Positions 45,724-54,510 of a stretch of DNA of 64,000 nucleotides are shown here, in pieces. A model generated the notes under the pieces. That model did no database searches. It saw only the letters and a list, made by a program, of their open reading frames with translations, and had not been told where the DNA came from. Each line of letters starts with the position of its first letter. Position 1 is the stretch's first letter. Position numbers and translations under genes: made by a program. This stretch comes from Alkalimarinus sediminis (GTDB taxonomy: Bacteria > Pseudomonadota > Gammaproteobacteria > Pseudomonadales > Oleiphilaceae), in contig NZ_CP101527.1 of the NCBI RefSeq assembly GCF_026427595.1, forward strand, positions 310,001 through 374,000, read 5' to 3'.

Positions 45724-46236
45724 ATGAAAGAAGCAGTTGCAGAGTGCCCTGATACAAGCATTACTGATGCGCTTTCGCAGTGGTGGCAGAGCTTGGCATA
45801 TCGTAATAGGGCTGCGGAGTGGTCGCTTTACTTTATGTTTGTCACCGGCATTTTGCTTTGGAATCAAATATCAATTCCTTGGCAGGTTGAGCGTTTGTTG
45901 TTGTTGGTTCATGTTGTTTCAAGTCTATTGCTCTTTCCTGTTGCCGTTGTACCGTTCTGGTTATCTCACCGCAAGCTTCTGGTGCGTTCCAAGAAAAAAC
46001 TCTTAAAAGTAACCGGTCAACTAATAGACTATATTCTATTAGGCTGCATGGCATCAGGTATCTATTTGGTACTGCAGGGTAACAGAGGGGATGATTTTGG
46101 TTGGGTTGTTTATATGGTGCACTTGGTGACAGCGTTGGTGCTAATACCTCTATTAATCAGGCATGCTGCCAAATGGTCAGTGTTAAAGCCTCTTTGGTCG
46201 TGGTGCTTATCTAAGTCAAATGGCTCTTATTCATAG
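45724..46236 (+). CDS. Small cytochrome-b-like four-helix membrane protein
   Basis: A 170-residue protein with four membrane segments: about 37-55, 58-80, 97-117 and 127-146. Histidines sit inside or at the edge of three of them (LLLVHVVSSLLLF, VYMVHLVTALVLIPLLIRHA, and WLSHRKL), spaced as in di-haem cytochrome b561/NapC-partner type proteins. Haem binding is therefore likely but not proven. It lies just upstream of the multihaem propeller protein and could pass electrons from quinol to it. The start MKEAVAECPDT has no strong ribosome site. Confidence 0.65.
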   Translation: MKEAVAECPDTSITDALSQWWQSLAYRNRAAEWSLYFMFVTGILLWNQISIPWQVERLLLLVHVVSSLLLFPVAVVPFWLSHRKLLVRSKKKLLKVTGQLIDYILLGCMASGIYLVLQGNRGDDFGWVVYMVHLVTALVLIPLLIRHAAKWSVLKPLWSWCLSKSNGSYS

Positions 46237-46287
46237 GGTGTGCTCGCGCACCAAAGGTTGAGAGATCGGTACGCAAGCACACCCTAT
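46233..46287. repeat. Inverted REP pair abutting the multihaem gene start
   Basis: ATAGGGTGTGCTCGCGCACC (46233-46252) and GGTACGCAAGCACACCCTAT (46268-46287) face each other with a 15-bp spacer. This is the compact form of the REP unit seen at 30.3 kb and 60 kb. It overlaps the stop of the cytochrome-b-like gene and ends one base before the first possible ATG of the next gene. Confidence 0.88.
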
Positions 46288-46288
46288 A

Positions 46289-49282
46289 ATGTTTAGAAAT
46301 CATCAACCCGTTTGCATTAATTATTTGGAGTGGGCTATTAATACGTATTTTGGCATCCTGAATCGACGGGTGATTGTTCTGTTTATAATGTGCCTGCTGG
46401 TTAATACGGTGCAGGCTAATGTAGCGGTTGCGGGCCCTGTTGCTAGCAGCTCAATTGTCTATGCCGAAAAGTCTGACCAGCTATTCACCGCAAACCTCGA
46501 TGCAGGCAGCATTACCCGTGCACGATTAGCCAGTACCGATGACAAACATGAGCAATCGGTGGGACGAGATATTCGGCGGTTGGCGCTTGGGCTTGATGAT
46601 CAACAGCTACTCGCGACCGATACACTCGGAGGGCAACTGCTATGGTTAGATGCCAATACCCTTGAAGTAACCCACCAGCTCAAAGTAGATGGTCGCCCAT
46701 TTGGGGTGATCTATGATGCTTCACATCAGTTATATTGGGTCACACTGTTTGAAACTGGCGCCCTGTTAGGGGTTAATACAGAAGGGCAGATAATAACCAC
46801 AACCGAGACACCCGAAACCCCTAGAGGATTAGCGCTTACGTCTGATGGTCGTTTATTGATGACCCATGCGATGACGGGGCAGCTATCAATTTGGTCGTTA
46901 GCAGAGTCAAAACCGCAACTGATTAAACTCATTACCCTTGAAGAGACATCAAATAGCGATGAGTTTGTGTCGCAAGGCCAGCCCCGCTTATTGGATGATA
47001 TTGCGATCTCACCTGATGGCAAAGAAGCATGGTTGCCACATGTGCTGTGGAATTTCGATCACCCGTTTCAATTCCAGTCGACGATCTTTCCCGCTGTTTC
47101 AGTGGTTTTGTTAACACCAGGTGAAGAGGCCGAAAAAATCGGCTATCGAAAAGAGCTATTTCAGCAGATTAACGTTATCGATAACGGTAATCGTACCCGT
47201 ATTGTCTCTAACCCTCATGATGCGGAGTTCTCGCCCGACGGCAAAAAAGTCTATGTAACCTTGGCGGGTAGTGAAGATTTGATGGTATTTGATCGTTCAC
47301 GAGCCAATACCAGGAAGAAGAAACGCAGTAAACGTCGTAAAGGCAAGCTCCCTCAAGGGGGTGCCAAGGTAAGCCAGATTCTAAGACCAATACCTGGCGA
47401 TAACCCAAGAGGCTTGTTATTGAATGGCGATAGCCTCTATGTGCAAAATGCGATGAGTCATGATGTTGTAAGGCTCTCCAGAGGCGGAGACTCTCCTTTT
47501 GCTCGTGTGACCGTTGCAGATGCACCGCTCTATAAAACGGTGACCAATGACCCTTTGAGCCGTGAACAACGCAAAGGGGTGACGCTATTTAATCAGGCCA
47601 ATACTGGGCAAGATAGTGCCTACCCCATGACCGGTGATTTCTGGATGAGCTGCAACAGCTGTCACTTGGATGGGTTTAATTTTACCAATCGCTACCTTGT
47701 CGAAGATCGCAACGAAAATAAAAAAGAGAATGCCGTACTCGGCCACGGCAACCTAAATAAGATGGTAGCGGGGGACTTTTTGCGTGACTACATCAGAATG
47801 ATTCAAGATACCCAAGGCGGCTTGGGGCATGACGATCGTGATGGCGCAAAACCCGTGGAGGCTGAAAACCCCGATAGTGAAGTGCTAGCTATGATGAGCG
47901 CGTTACATCGCTATATCACCGCACCTAATAACTTACCTTATCTTGCGACCTGGTTACGACTTGAAGATGGAGAGCGTCGAACGGTTCACCCTGAAGAGTG
48001 GATAAACTCTGCTGCATGCGAAAGTTGTCACTCTGATATGTTTGAGCAGTGGGTTGATTCGAATCACCGCCTGATGTCTGAGTCCAACCCATATTATCGG
48101 GTGATGGAAGATCTAGCCGGTGCCACCGAGGGCGAAGCGTTTAGAGCATGGTGCTCTGGCTGTCATAACCCTGAACGGGTCCTCGTCGGCTTACCGTTTA
48201 GAGGGCATGGCAATGATATGTTTGAAAAGCAGGGGGCGTCACTAAAAGAAGAGTTGGCGCAAGGTAAACACGGCCCTAAAGAAGGTACGGGCTGCCTGTT
48301 TTGTCACCGTATCACGCGTTTAGAAGATGCCGGTGGCAATGCCGCTATGACGGTAAACCTTAAAGACCGCGAACAATACATCTTTGAAAATAGCAGTAAT
48401 CCGGTACTTAAGTGGTTAGGTGAAAGCCAGATCAATGCGAAACCTGAAGTGCATAAGCAGTCTTATTCACAGCCATTTTATAAAGATGAGCAGTACTGTA
48501 AGTCTTGCCATAATGAGTTTTCGCCAGGTCTGGGAGCAATGGTGGTTGATACATGGGGCGAGTGGGAAAAATCATCATTTAATAACCCCGAGAACCCAGA
48601 AAAGCATCGAGGCTGTATTGCTTGTCATATGCACGGCGATATCGCAAAAATAGGGGAGGATGTTCCCGGTATCTCGACAGATGGTGGGCGAGTTAAGAAG
48701 AATGTAGTCACCCATCAATTCACCGGAGCCAACCATTTTTTAGTTGGGCTTAGAAACCCTACGCTAGAAAAAATGAGTATCGAGCTGTTAAAAACATCAG
48801 CCAGTCTCGAGCAGTCGTTAGCAGACAATAAACTGACCGTCAGAGTTAATAATATTGGTGCGGGGCATGCCTTACCTACTGGCGTGGCAGACTTTAGAGA
48901 GTTCTGGCTGCAAATAAATGTAACCGATGCTACCGGCAACGAGGTTTTCAAGAGCGGCTATCTGGACGAAGAGGGTAATGTCGAGCCAGATGCCCGAATG
49001 TTTATGAAAGTATTTGGTGATAAAGAGGGTAAGCCGGTTGGGCTGATCTTCTGGCGCTATGAGAAGCTACTGTCGGATACGCGCATTCCAGCTGATGGTT
49101 ATCGAGATGAAGTGTATACCCTTCCTGAAGACGCGGTTTATCCGCTGACAGTGGAATCTAAGTTAATGTATCGCATCTATCCGCAATGGGTTACCAACGC
49201 AGTGAAGGCTAAGGTGCCTGAGCTGACTGACCCACCGGTGCTAGAGCTGAACCGAATTGAGCAGCAGTTTACCCAGCAATAA
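46289..49282 (+). CDS. Beta-propeller plus hexahaem c-type cytochrome
   Basis: A protein of up to 997 residues. A hydrophobic segment after RR (VIVLFIMCLLVNTVQA, residues 29-44) acts as the signal peptide. The true start may be the ATG at 46289 or a TTG at about residue 13; neither has a ribosome site. Residues 50-420 form a YVTN/NHL-type propeller (LALTSDGRLLMTHAMTGQLS; FSPDGKKVYVTLAGSEDLMV), interrupted by a very basic loop RKKKRSKRRKGK. Six haem motifs follow: CNSCH (455), CESCH (577), CSGCH (622), CLFCH (669), CKSCH (737) and CIACH (776). The 570-800 part resembles cytochrome c554-type multihaem domains. The last 180 residues are beta-rich. Probably an electron conduit at or near the outer membrane, ending the iron-linked cluster. 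Confidence 0.82.
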   Translation: MFRNHQPVCINYLEWAINTYFGILNRRVIVLFIMCLLVNTVQANVAVAGPVASSSIVYAEKSDQLFTANLDAGSITRARLASTDDKHEQSVGRDIRRLALGLDDQQLLATDTLGGQLLWLDANTLEVTHQLKVDGRPFGVIYDASHQLYWVTLFETGALLGVNTEGQIITTTETPETPRGLALTSDGRLLMTHAMTGQLSIWSLAESKPQLIKLITLEETSNSDEFVSQGQPRLLDDIAISPDGKEAWLPHVLWNFDHPFQFQSTIFPAVSVVLLTPGEEAEKIGYRKELFQQINVIDNGNRTRIVSNPHDAEFSPDGKKVYVTLAGSEDLMVFDRSRANTRKKKRSKRRKGKLPQGGAKVSQILRPIPGDNPRGLLLNGDSLYVQNAMSHDVVRLSRGGDSPFARVTVADAPLYKTVTNDPLSREQRKGVTLFNQANTGQDSAYPMTGDFWMSCNSCHLDGFNFTNRYLVEDRNENKKENAVLGHGNLNKMVAGDFLRDYIRMIQDTQGGLGHDDRDGAKPVEAENPDSEVLAMMSALHRYITAPNNLPYLATWLRLEDGERRTVHPEEWINSAACESCHSDMFEQWVDSNHRLMSESNPYYRVMEDLAGATEGEAFRAWCSGCHNPERVLVGLPFRGHGNDMFEKQGASLKEELAQGKHGPKEGTGCLFCHRITRLEDAGGNAAMTVNLKDREQYIFENSSNPVLKWLGESQINAKPEVHKQSYSQPFYKDEQYCKSCHNEFSPGLGAMVVDTWGEWEKSSFNNPENPEKHRGCIACHMHGDIAKIGEDVPGISTDGGRVKKNVVTHQFTGANHFLVGLRNPTLEKMSIELLKTSASLEQSLADNKLTVRVNNIGAGHALPTGVADFREFWLQINVTDATGNEVFKSGYLDEEGNVEPDARMFMKVFGDKEGKPVGLIFWRYEKLLSDTRIPADGYRDEVYTLPEDAVYPLTVESKLMYRIYPQWVTNAVKAKVPELTDPPVLELNRIEQQFTQQ

Positions 49283-49312
49283 GTTGAGGATTATTTTAAA
49301 AGTGGAATCTTT

Positions 49313-50737
49313 GTGGAATTAAGTAAAAAAGGTCATAGGGTCGCCGTACTCGGCGCGGGTCCATCAGGCCTCATGGCCGCTTGGGAGCTTCAGAAAGCTG
49401 GCTTTTTGGTCACGGTTATAGAGGCCGATGAACGTGTGGGTGGGTTGGCGGCTACCCATGTTTTTGAGGGAAAGGGCGGTACCTATCGTTTTGACTTTGG
49501 CGGTCACCGATTTATCACTCACAACCCAGAGTTGTTGGTCTTTATCGAAGAGTTAATGGAAGATGACTTACTACACTCAATTCGTAGCAGTGTTATCCGC
49601 TATCGTGATCGAACCTATGATTACCCGTTGGCATTGGGCAACATTCTCAAAAACGCCCCTTGGAGTTTACTTGCAGGTGTCGCAAAAGACCTTCTCTTTG
49701 TGCTGCCATTTACCAAAGCGGTAGATGATCGCGAAAGCGCAAGTTTTGCAGATTGGATTGAATCCCGGTTTGGCACAACCTTATACCGACACTTTTTCGA
49801 AGGTTATACCGGCAAGCTATGGGGTATTGACCCAAAAGACCTATCTGCCGACTGGGCTGCACAGCGCATTAGTCTTATCGACTTGAAAGAAGTGGCAAGG
49901 CGGTTGTTGCCTCGCAGTAGCGATACTCCTCGAACCTATGCCAGAAGCTATCGCTATCCGAAATATGGATTTGGCGCCATATTTGATCGCTTAAAAGAGC
50001 GCCTTGAAGCCAACGGAGCCACGATATTGTTGAATGCTCCCGTCACGGGTGTCAGAACTGAAAAAGGGCAGATCAAATCAGTATCTTTTAAACAGCAAGG
50101 GCAGGTAGAGGCGTTAGAGACCGATTATGTTGTATCAACACTGCCAATGCCTTTGATGATGAGTTTCTTGGGCGAACAAAGCGAACTTAAGTTTCGTGCC
50201 CTAAGATTTCTTAACATGCCGATGAATATGGAGAATATCTCTACTAATACGTGGCAATACCTCTCTGACCCCGATATTTTGGCGACTCGTCTACAGGAGC
50301 CGAGACGTCGTTCACCATTTATGGCCCCTGACGGTAAAACTTCCATGATGCTTGAGATTCCTTGTTGGAAGGGGGACGAAATATGGTCAATGGAGGACCA
50401 TCGACTATTCGAACGCGCCAAGCAAGATATGAATCGTTTGGGGGTTAATATGAATAAAGCGACGGGGGAGTGCTTTTCGAGTTACGCCGAGTTTGCTTAC
50501 CCGTTGATGAGTAAGGGTTATCAGAGTGAGCGAAATAAAAACGCTGAATGTTTAAACCAATATAACAATTTAGTGATGTGCGGCAGACAAGGCACATTCC
50601 GCTACATATTTACCGATACGGCGATGGAGATGGGCCAATTAGCGGCACGGTCACTGATCGATCAGCAGGATTACCGTAAAAGAATATTTGAGTTCCGTAA
50701 TGAAAAAACCGTAATCGAAACCCAGAGTGTAGCTTAG
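49313..50737 (+). CDS. FAD-dependent amine-oxidase/UDP-galactopyranose-mutase-like oxidoreductase
   Basis: A 474-residue flavoprotein starting at a GTG with GGAATC upstream. The N-terminal dinucleotide motif RVAVLGAGPSGLMAAWELQK is followed by VIEADERVGGLAATHVF and the FDFGGHRFITHNPEL segment seen in protoporphyrinogen-oxidase-like and UDP-galactopyranose-mutase-like proteins of polysaccharide loci. Other stretches are FFEGYTGKLWGIDPKDLSAD and GRQGTFRYIFTDTAMEMGQL. The downstream GT-C-like membrane gene favours a glycan role, but the substrate is unknown. It lies 30 bp after the multihaem gene, so cotranscription is possible. Confidence 0.75.
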   Translation: MELSKKGHRVAVLGAGPSGLMAAWELQKAGFLVTVIEADERVGGLAATHVFEGKGGTYRFDFGGHRFITHNPELLVFIEELMEDDLLHSIRSSVIRYRDRTYDYPLALGNILKNAPWSLLAGVAKDLLFVLPFTKAVDDRESASFADWIESRFGTTLYRHFFEGYTGKLWGIDPKDLSADWAAQRISLIDLKEVARRLLPRSSDTPRTYARSYRYPKYGFGAIFDRLKERLEANGATILLNAPVTGVRTEKGQIKSVSFKQQGQVEALETDYVVSTLPMPLMMSFLGEQSELKFRALRFLNMPMNMENISTNTWQYLSDPDILATRLQEPRRRSPFMAPDGKTSMMLEIPCWKGDEIWSMEDHRLFERAKQDMNRLGVNMNKATGECFSSYAEFAYPLMSKGYQSERNKNAECLNQYNNLVMCGRQGTFRYIFTDTAMEMGQLAARSLIDQQDYRKRIFEFRNEKTVIETQSVA

Positions 50738-50775
50738 GGTTGTTGGTAAATGGTTTTATGACATGGAGGCATAAA

Positions 50776-51363
50776 GTGAAACACAATAAATACGTTAAGT
50801 TGATGAGTCGAACCTTCGGCTTATGGCTACTGGTGCTATTCTCCATGCAGGTGAATGCCTATTCCTACTCAGAAGCCGGAAAAGAGCCTTTGATAGAAGG
50901 GCGAGAAGCGCTGATGGGGGCGCTGTTGACCAATGACAACCCAAAGGCATTATCGGTACTTGAAGGGCTCAACCCAGAGTTGGTTGAACTTGAAAACGAA
51001 ATGTCGATTAAGGTTGTCGGCTCGTTAAACGAAGCGGTCAAAAAGGGTGATCGTTCAGCCGTTATTCACCTAATGAACAAAGTATTTGCGGAAGAAATTA
51101 AGCGTCGTCTAAATTCAGCAGAAGCCAATATTAACGATTATCAGAAATCTAAAATACTGGTGGCTAAAAGTAAGCGCTTTTTGGATACCATCATCGTTGA
51201 GCTAGATGATGATGAAGCCGATACCGCCGCACAGTCAATAAAACGCTGTCTTAAAGCATTAGGAAACCCTGGTGTTTTTGGTGCAGGTGCAGTGCCGGCT
51301 GACTTAGAGCAGTTTAAAAAATCCAAGCAAACCTTATTTTCTGCCCTTAGTTCATTCGAATAG
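50776..51363 (+). CDS. Hypothetical secreted helical protein
   Basis: Not recognised. The GTG at 50776 has GGAGG with a six-base gap and gives MKHNKYVKLMSRTFGLWLLV, a signal peptide ending near VNA; earlier in-frame starts lack such a site. The mature part of about 168 residues is helical and charged (ALMGALLTNDNPKALSVLEG; EEIKRRLNSAEANINDYQKS). Its stop overlaps the next gene's GTG by one base, so translation is coupled. It may be a periplasmic partner of the FAD protein or the GT-C protein. Confidence 0.7.
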   Translation: MKHNKYVKLMSRTFGLWLLVLFSMQVNAYSYSEAGKEPLIEGREALMGALLTNDNPKALSVLEGLNPELVELENEMSIKVVGSLNEAVKKGDRSAVIHLMNKVFAEEIKRRLNSAEANINDYQKSKILVAKSKRFLDTIIVELDDDEADTAAQSIKRCLKALGNPGVFGAGAVPADLEQFKKSKQTLFSALSSFE

Positions 51364-52775
51364 TGATTAGAGAGTCTATTATCGACCGAGCTGTTTGCTT
51401 CACTCGGTCAATAGCTGCTTGCTTTGCTAGGTCAATAGTTGCACCTCCATCAATCGTAACACTTGGTTTATTGCTGCTATTAGTGGCGGGTACTTTATAT
51501 CACTGGCTTCAGTTTCCAGCATTACCCAGTAATGATGATGCGCTTTTTCTCAGTCGTGGTGTAGGGCATTTTAGTGTTGTTGAGTTTTCCCCTCATTTCC
51601 CGGGTTATGCCGGTTTAGTTCTGTTTGTTAAGTCACTGCGTGGATTGTTTTCGAGCGACTATCAAGCATTGCATACCGTGGTGCTGGTATTAACCTCGAT
51701 GATACCCGTTGTGGTTTTCTTCATTCTAAATACCCTTAATGTTGGGCGTTTGATCGCGCTTGCGGTAGTGGTAGTACTATATTTTCAACCATTGCTAATG
51801 TCGGTAGCATTAAGTGGGTTGTCTGACGGCCCTGGGTTGTTGGTTTGGTTACTGGCGTTACTCTGCTTTTTAAAGGCCAAGCCGGGGCTGTCAGGCTTGT
51901 TTTTGGGGTTGATGCTAACCGTCAGGCCCTCTTATCTTTTTCTGCTATTGCCTCTAACGGTCTTTCTCATAGTTCAACATCCGCGTCGGCTTTCACGTAT
52001 CGTCACAACCATTTCCTTACCGCCAATATTAGGACTTATCTACATGTACTCAAAAGATGGGCTGGCACTGTTTGAAGAAGCATTTCGCTTTATCAAGGGG
52101 CACTTTCTAATCTGGGGCAATACCTCAATCAGTGAAGTGAGCCGAGATACTTGGGGGCGTGTGTTGGCAGATTACGCTAGAGGCGAGTGGGTATTAGTAG
52201 TGCTTTCAATGCTATTAGCCCTGAGTTGTGTTGTTGTATGGGTAAAACATCATAAGGCCCGCTGTGTGGTGGTTAGCTTTGTCTCTATTCTAGGTTGGAC
52301 GCTGCTCTTTCAAAACCCTGATAACCTGCGTCATATGCTGCCTGTGATGGTGTTAGCGGTTATCATCATCTCGCTTATGATTGCAGCGCTAAACGCACCA
52401 CGCTGGAGAGCGGCAATGGTGTTAATGCTATTCTTAATGGCTTATTCAGTTATGCAGTCTAGTCAATGGCATTACTCAGCCCCCGCTATTCAGCAAGCAT
52501 TAACCTGGCTAAATAGCCAAACTGGAGCAGGGCGTTATGGAGGTGTGATCGTCACTAACGAGGGGGTTGAGCTTTCGAGGGTGTATCAATCTAAATACCG
52601 GGTGGCGGATGCGTGGTATAAGCAGCAAGCTGCTTGGTTGTGGCTAGGAGGTGCATGGCGAATGAGTTATAACCCCATTCAAGGTCATGGGGAGCCTATC
52701 GCAATATTCCCCCGCCGATTGGCAGGGGAGCATGCGACTTATGTATATCGGTTAAAGCTTGTTATTAACGAGTGA
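51363..52775 (+). CDS. GT-C-type multi-spanning membrane protein (GT39/ArnT-like)
   Basis: A 470-residue protein with about ten to twelve membrane helices. The first luminal loop carries an acidic pair, PALPSNDDALFLSRGVGHFS (about residues 52-71), as in lipid-linked-sugar glycosyltransferases of the GT-C fold. Later segments include SGLSDGPGLLVWLLALLCFL and LTVRPSYLFLLLPLTVFLIV. It starts at a GTG overlapping the previous stop. The donor and acceptor cannot be deduced. It ends 2 bp before the stop of the convergent chemoreceptor gene. Confidence 0.65.
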   Translation: MIRESIIDRAVCFTRSIAACFARSIVAPPSIVTLGLLLLLVAGTLYHWLQFPALPSNDDALFLSRGVGHFSVVEFSPHFPGYAGLVLFVKSLRGLFSSDYQALHTVVLVLTSMIPVVVFFILNTLNVGRLIALAVVVVLYFQPLLMSVALSGLSDGPGLLVWLLALLCFLKAKPGLSGLFLGLMLTVRPSYLFLLLPLTVFLIVQHPRRLSRIVTTISLPPILGLIYMYSKDGLALFEEAFRFIKGHFLIWGNTSISEVSRDTWGRVLADYARGEWVLVVLSMLLALSCVVVWVKHHKARCVVVSFVSILGWTLLFQNPDNLRHMLPVMVLAVIIISLMIAALNAPRWRAAMVLMLFLMAYSVMQSSQWHYSAPAIQQALTWLNSQTGAGRYGGVIVTNEGVELSRVYQSKYRVADAWYKQQAAWLWLGGAWRMSYNPIQGHGEPIAIFPRRLAGEHATYVYRLKLVINE

Positions 52776-52777
52776 GT

Positions 52778-54403
52778 TTACGACTTAAACTTCTGGCTAA
52801 GGTCTGATGTACTTAACGCAAGGTTTGATAACTGCTCTGCTGTGGAGCGTGTTTCTTCGGCAATATCTACCGTCTCCTCAGTCAACCCTGCTACTTCAGT
52901 TACATTTTGAGTGATCTCTTCTGAGGTGCTAGTTTGCTCCTCGGCAGCGGTCGCGACTTGCTCGTTAAGCGAAGTTATCTCAGAAATACTGCTCGATATT
53001 TGCTCTAGCTTTTCTGTTGCGGCATTGAAGAGTGAAGCACTCTCCGTGGTAACAGATCGACTGTTGTCCATTACTGTCACCATGTTCTTCGCGCTTTCCT
53101 GAACACTATCGATAATCCCTTCGATCTCAGCAGTAGACTCTTGTGTACGTTGGGCCAACGTTCTTACTTCATCAGCTACTACCGCAAAACCTCTACCTTG
53201 TTCACCGGCTCTAGCAGCTTCTATCGCAGCGTTAAGTGCTAACAAGTTTGTCTGCTCGGCGATACCACGAATCACCCCTAAAACCGCACCAACGTTATTG
53301 GTTTTTTCAGCTAGTTTATTAACTGTCTCGACATTATCTTCAACTTGTTCTGCGAGGCGGTTAATTGAACTCTGTGCCTGGTGCATGGTTTTTAAACCGT
53401 CGTTAGATGCCGTATCAGCATCAACAGTTAAACCTGCAGCAGTGCTTGCGTGGCTAGCAACTTCTTGTGCTGTCGCGGTCATTTCTTGCATGGCAGCGGC
53501 GATTTGGTCTGTGCGAGAGTGCCCTTGTTGCGCATTCTCTGTCATGGTCTCACAGGCTCGACTTAGAGAGCTAGAGGCCTCATCTAAACTACCCGTGGTC
53601 TGTCGGAGTTGGACCGATATTCCAGAAAGAAACTCTTGAAGTCTTCTAGATGCATCCGCAAGTGTGCCTAGCTCGTCTTCTCGCTGAATCGAAATATCAT
53701 TGTCGAGGTGGCCTTGGCTCAGGCCATCTATAACCTTTGTTAATATTCGGCTGGGTTTAACTAATGCGATATTGACGATGTAGAGCGATATTGCTGCGAA
53801 AACAATAATACTGCCAAATAATAAGATCGCTGCGACGATGGTGGCAGATGCGACTTCTTCCCCAATAATTGCTGCATGAGCTACAGCGTCTTCTTGTATG
53901 GCTTTTACGGTATCTGCTAGTAACTTACTCGGCTCTCTATCCATCCCTTTGACTGCGCGATCGCCACTGGGAATGTCGAAGTTGGCTGCCTTAAAGTCTT
54001 CTAGACCTTTGCGATAGTTCTGCCCCATTGTTTTGTGAGATGTCAGAAATTGATTGAGCAGGTCTATCTCTTGTTGCACTGTCAGGGTTTTAACTAGAGC
54101 GCTCCCCATTGCCTGAACTTTGGCTTCCTGTTGTTCAAATCGTCCCCAGTACTTATCAAGATTGGCAGGGTCGGAGCCACGAATCAGAACATTCTTCCAT
54201 TCTTGAACTTGGCCCTTGAACTCAGATAGCATGGCGGATACCTGAATGGCATTTTGATCATCAACCGTGATGACGGAGTGGTAGGCAGTAATACCGGAAG
54301 ATGCTTTGCTAAAATAAAACAACGCAGCAAGTGTAATAACTGCACAACCCCCGCCAATTATGGCGAGCAATTTGTTGAATATACTTTTATTTAACCAATC
54401 CAT
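52778..54403 (-). CDS. Methyl-accepting chemotaxis protein
   Basis: A 541-residue chemoreceptor. Membrane helix 1 ([20 protein letters not shown]) is followed by a periplasmic sensing region of about 155 residues, probably a helical bundle ([20 protein letters not shown]). Helix 2 is at about 187-210, a HAMP domain follows ([20 protein letters not shown]), and the signalling domain has the hairpin tip [20 protein letters not shown], then [20 protein letters not shown]. The ligand is unknown. GAGGGT precedes the ATG. Confidence 0.94.
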   Translation of the reverse strand: MDWLNKSIFNKLLAIIGGGCAVITLAALFYFSKASSGITAYHSVITVDDQNAIQVSAMLSEFKGQVQEWKNVLIRGSDPANLDKYWGRFEQQEAKVQAMGSALVKTLTVQQEIDLLNQFLTSHKTMGQNYRKGLEDFKAANFDIPSGDRAVKGMDREPSKLLADTVKAIQEDAVAHAAIIGEEVASATIVAAILLFGSIIVFAAISLYIVNIALVKPSRILTKVIDGLSQGHLDNDISIQREDELGTLADASRRLQEFLSGISVQLRQTTGSLDEASSSLSRACETMTENAQQGHSRTDQIAAAMQEMTATAQEVASHASTAAGLTVDADTASNDGLKTMHQAQSSINRLAEQVEDNVETVNKLAEKTNNVGAVLGVIRGIAEQTNLLALNAAIEAARAGEQGRGFAVVADEVRTLAQRTQESTAEIEGIIDSVQESAKNMVTVMDNSRSVTTESASLFNAATEKLEQISSSISEITSLNEQVATAAEEQTSTSEEITQNVTEVAGLTEETVDIAEETRSTAEQLSNLALSTSDLSQKFKS

Positions 54404-54510
54404 CGTACCCTCGGAGTAACGTTTAGTTTATTGTTTTAAAAAGTATAGTTTAAAAAATGAGGGCTGCATGATTAATGCTTAACAACGTTAGAACACTTAG
54501 CTGTGAAGGG

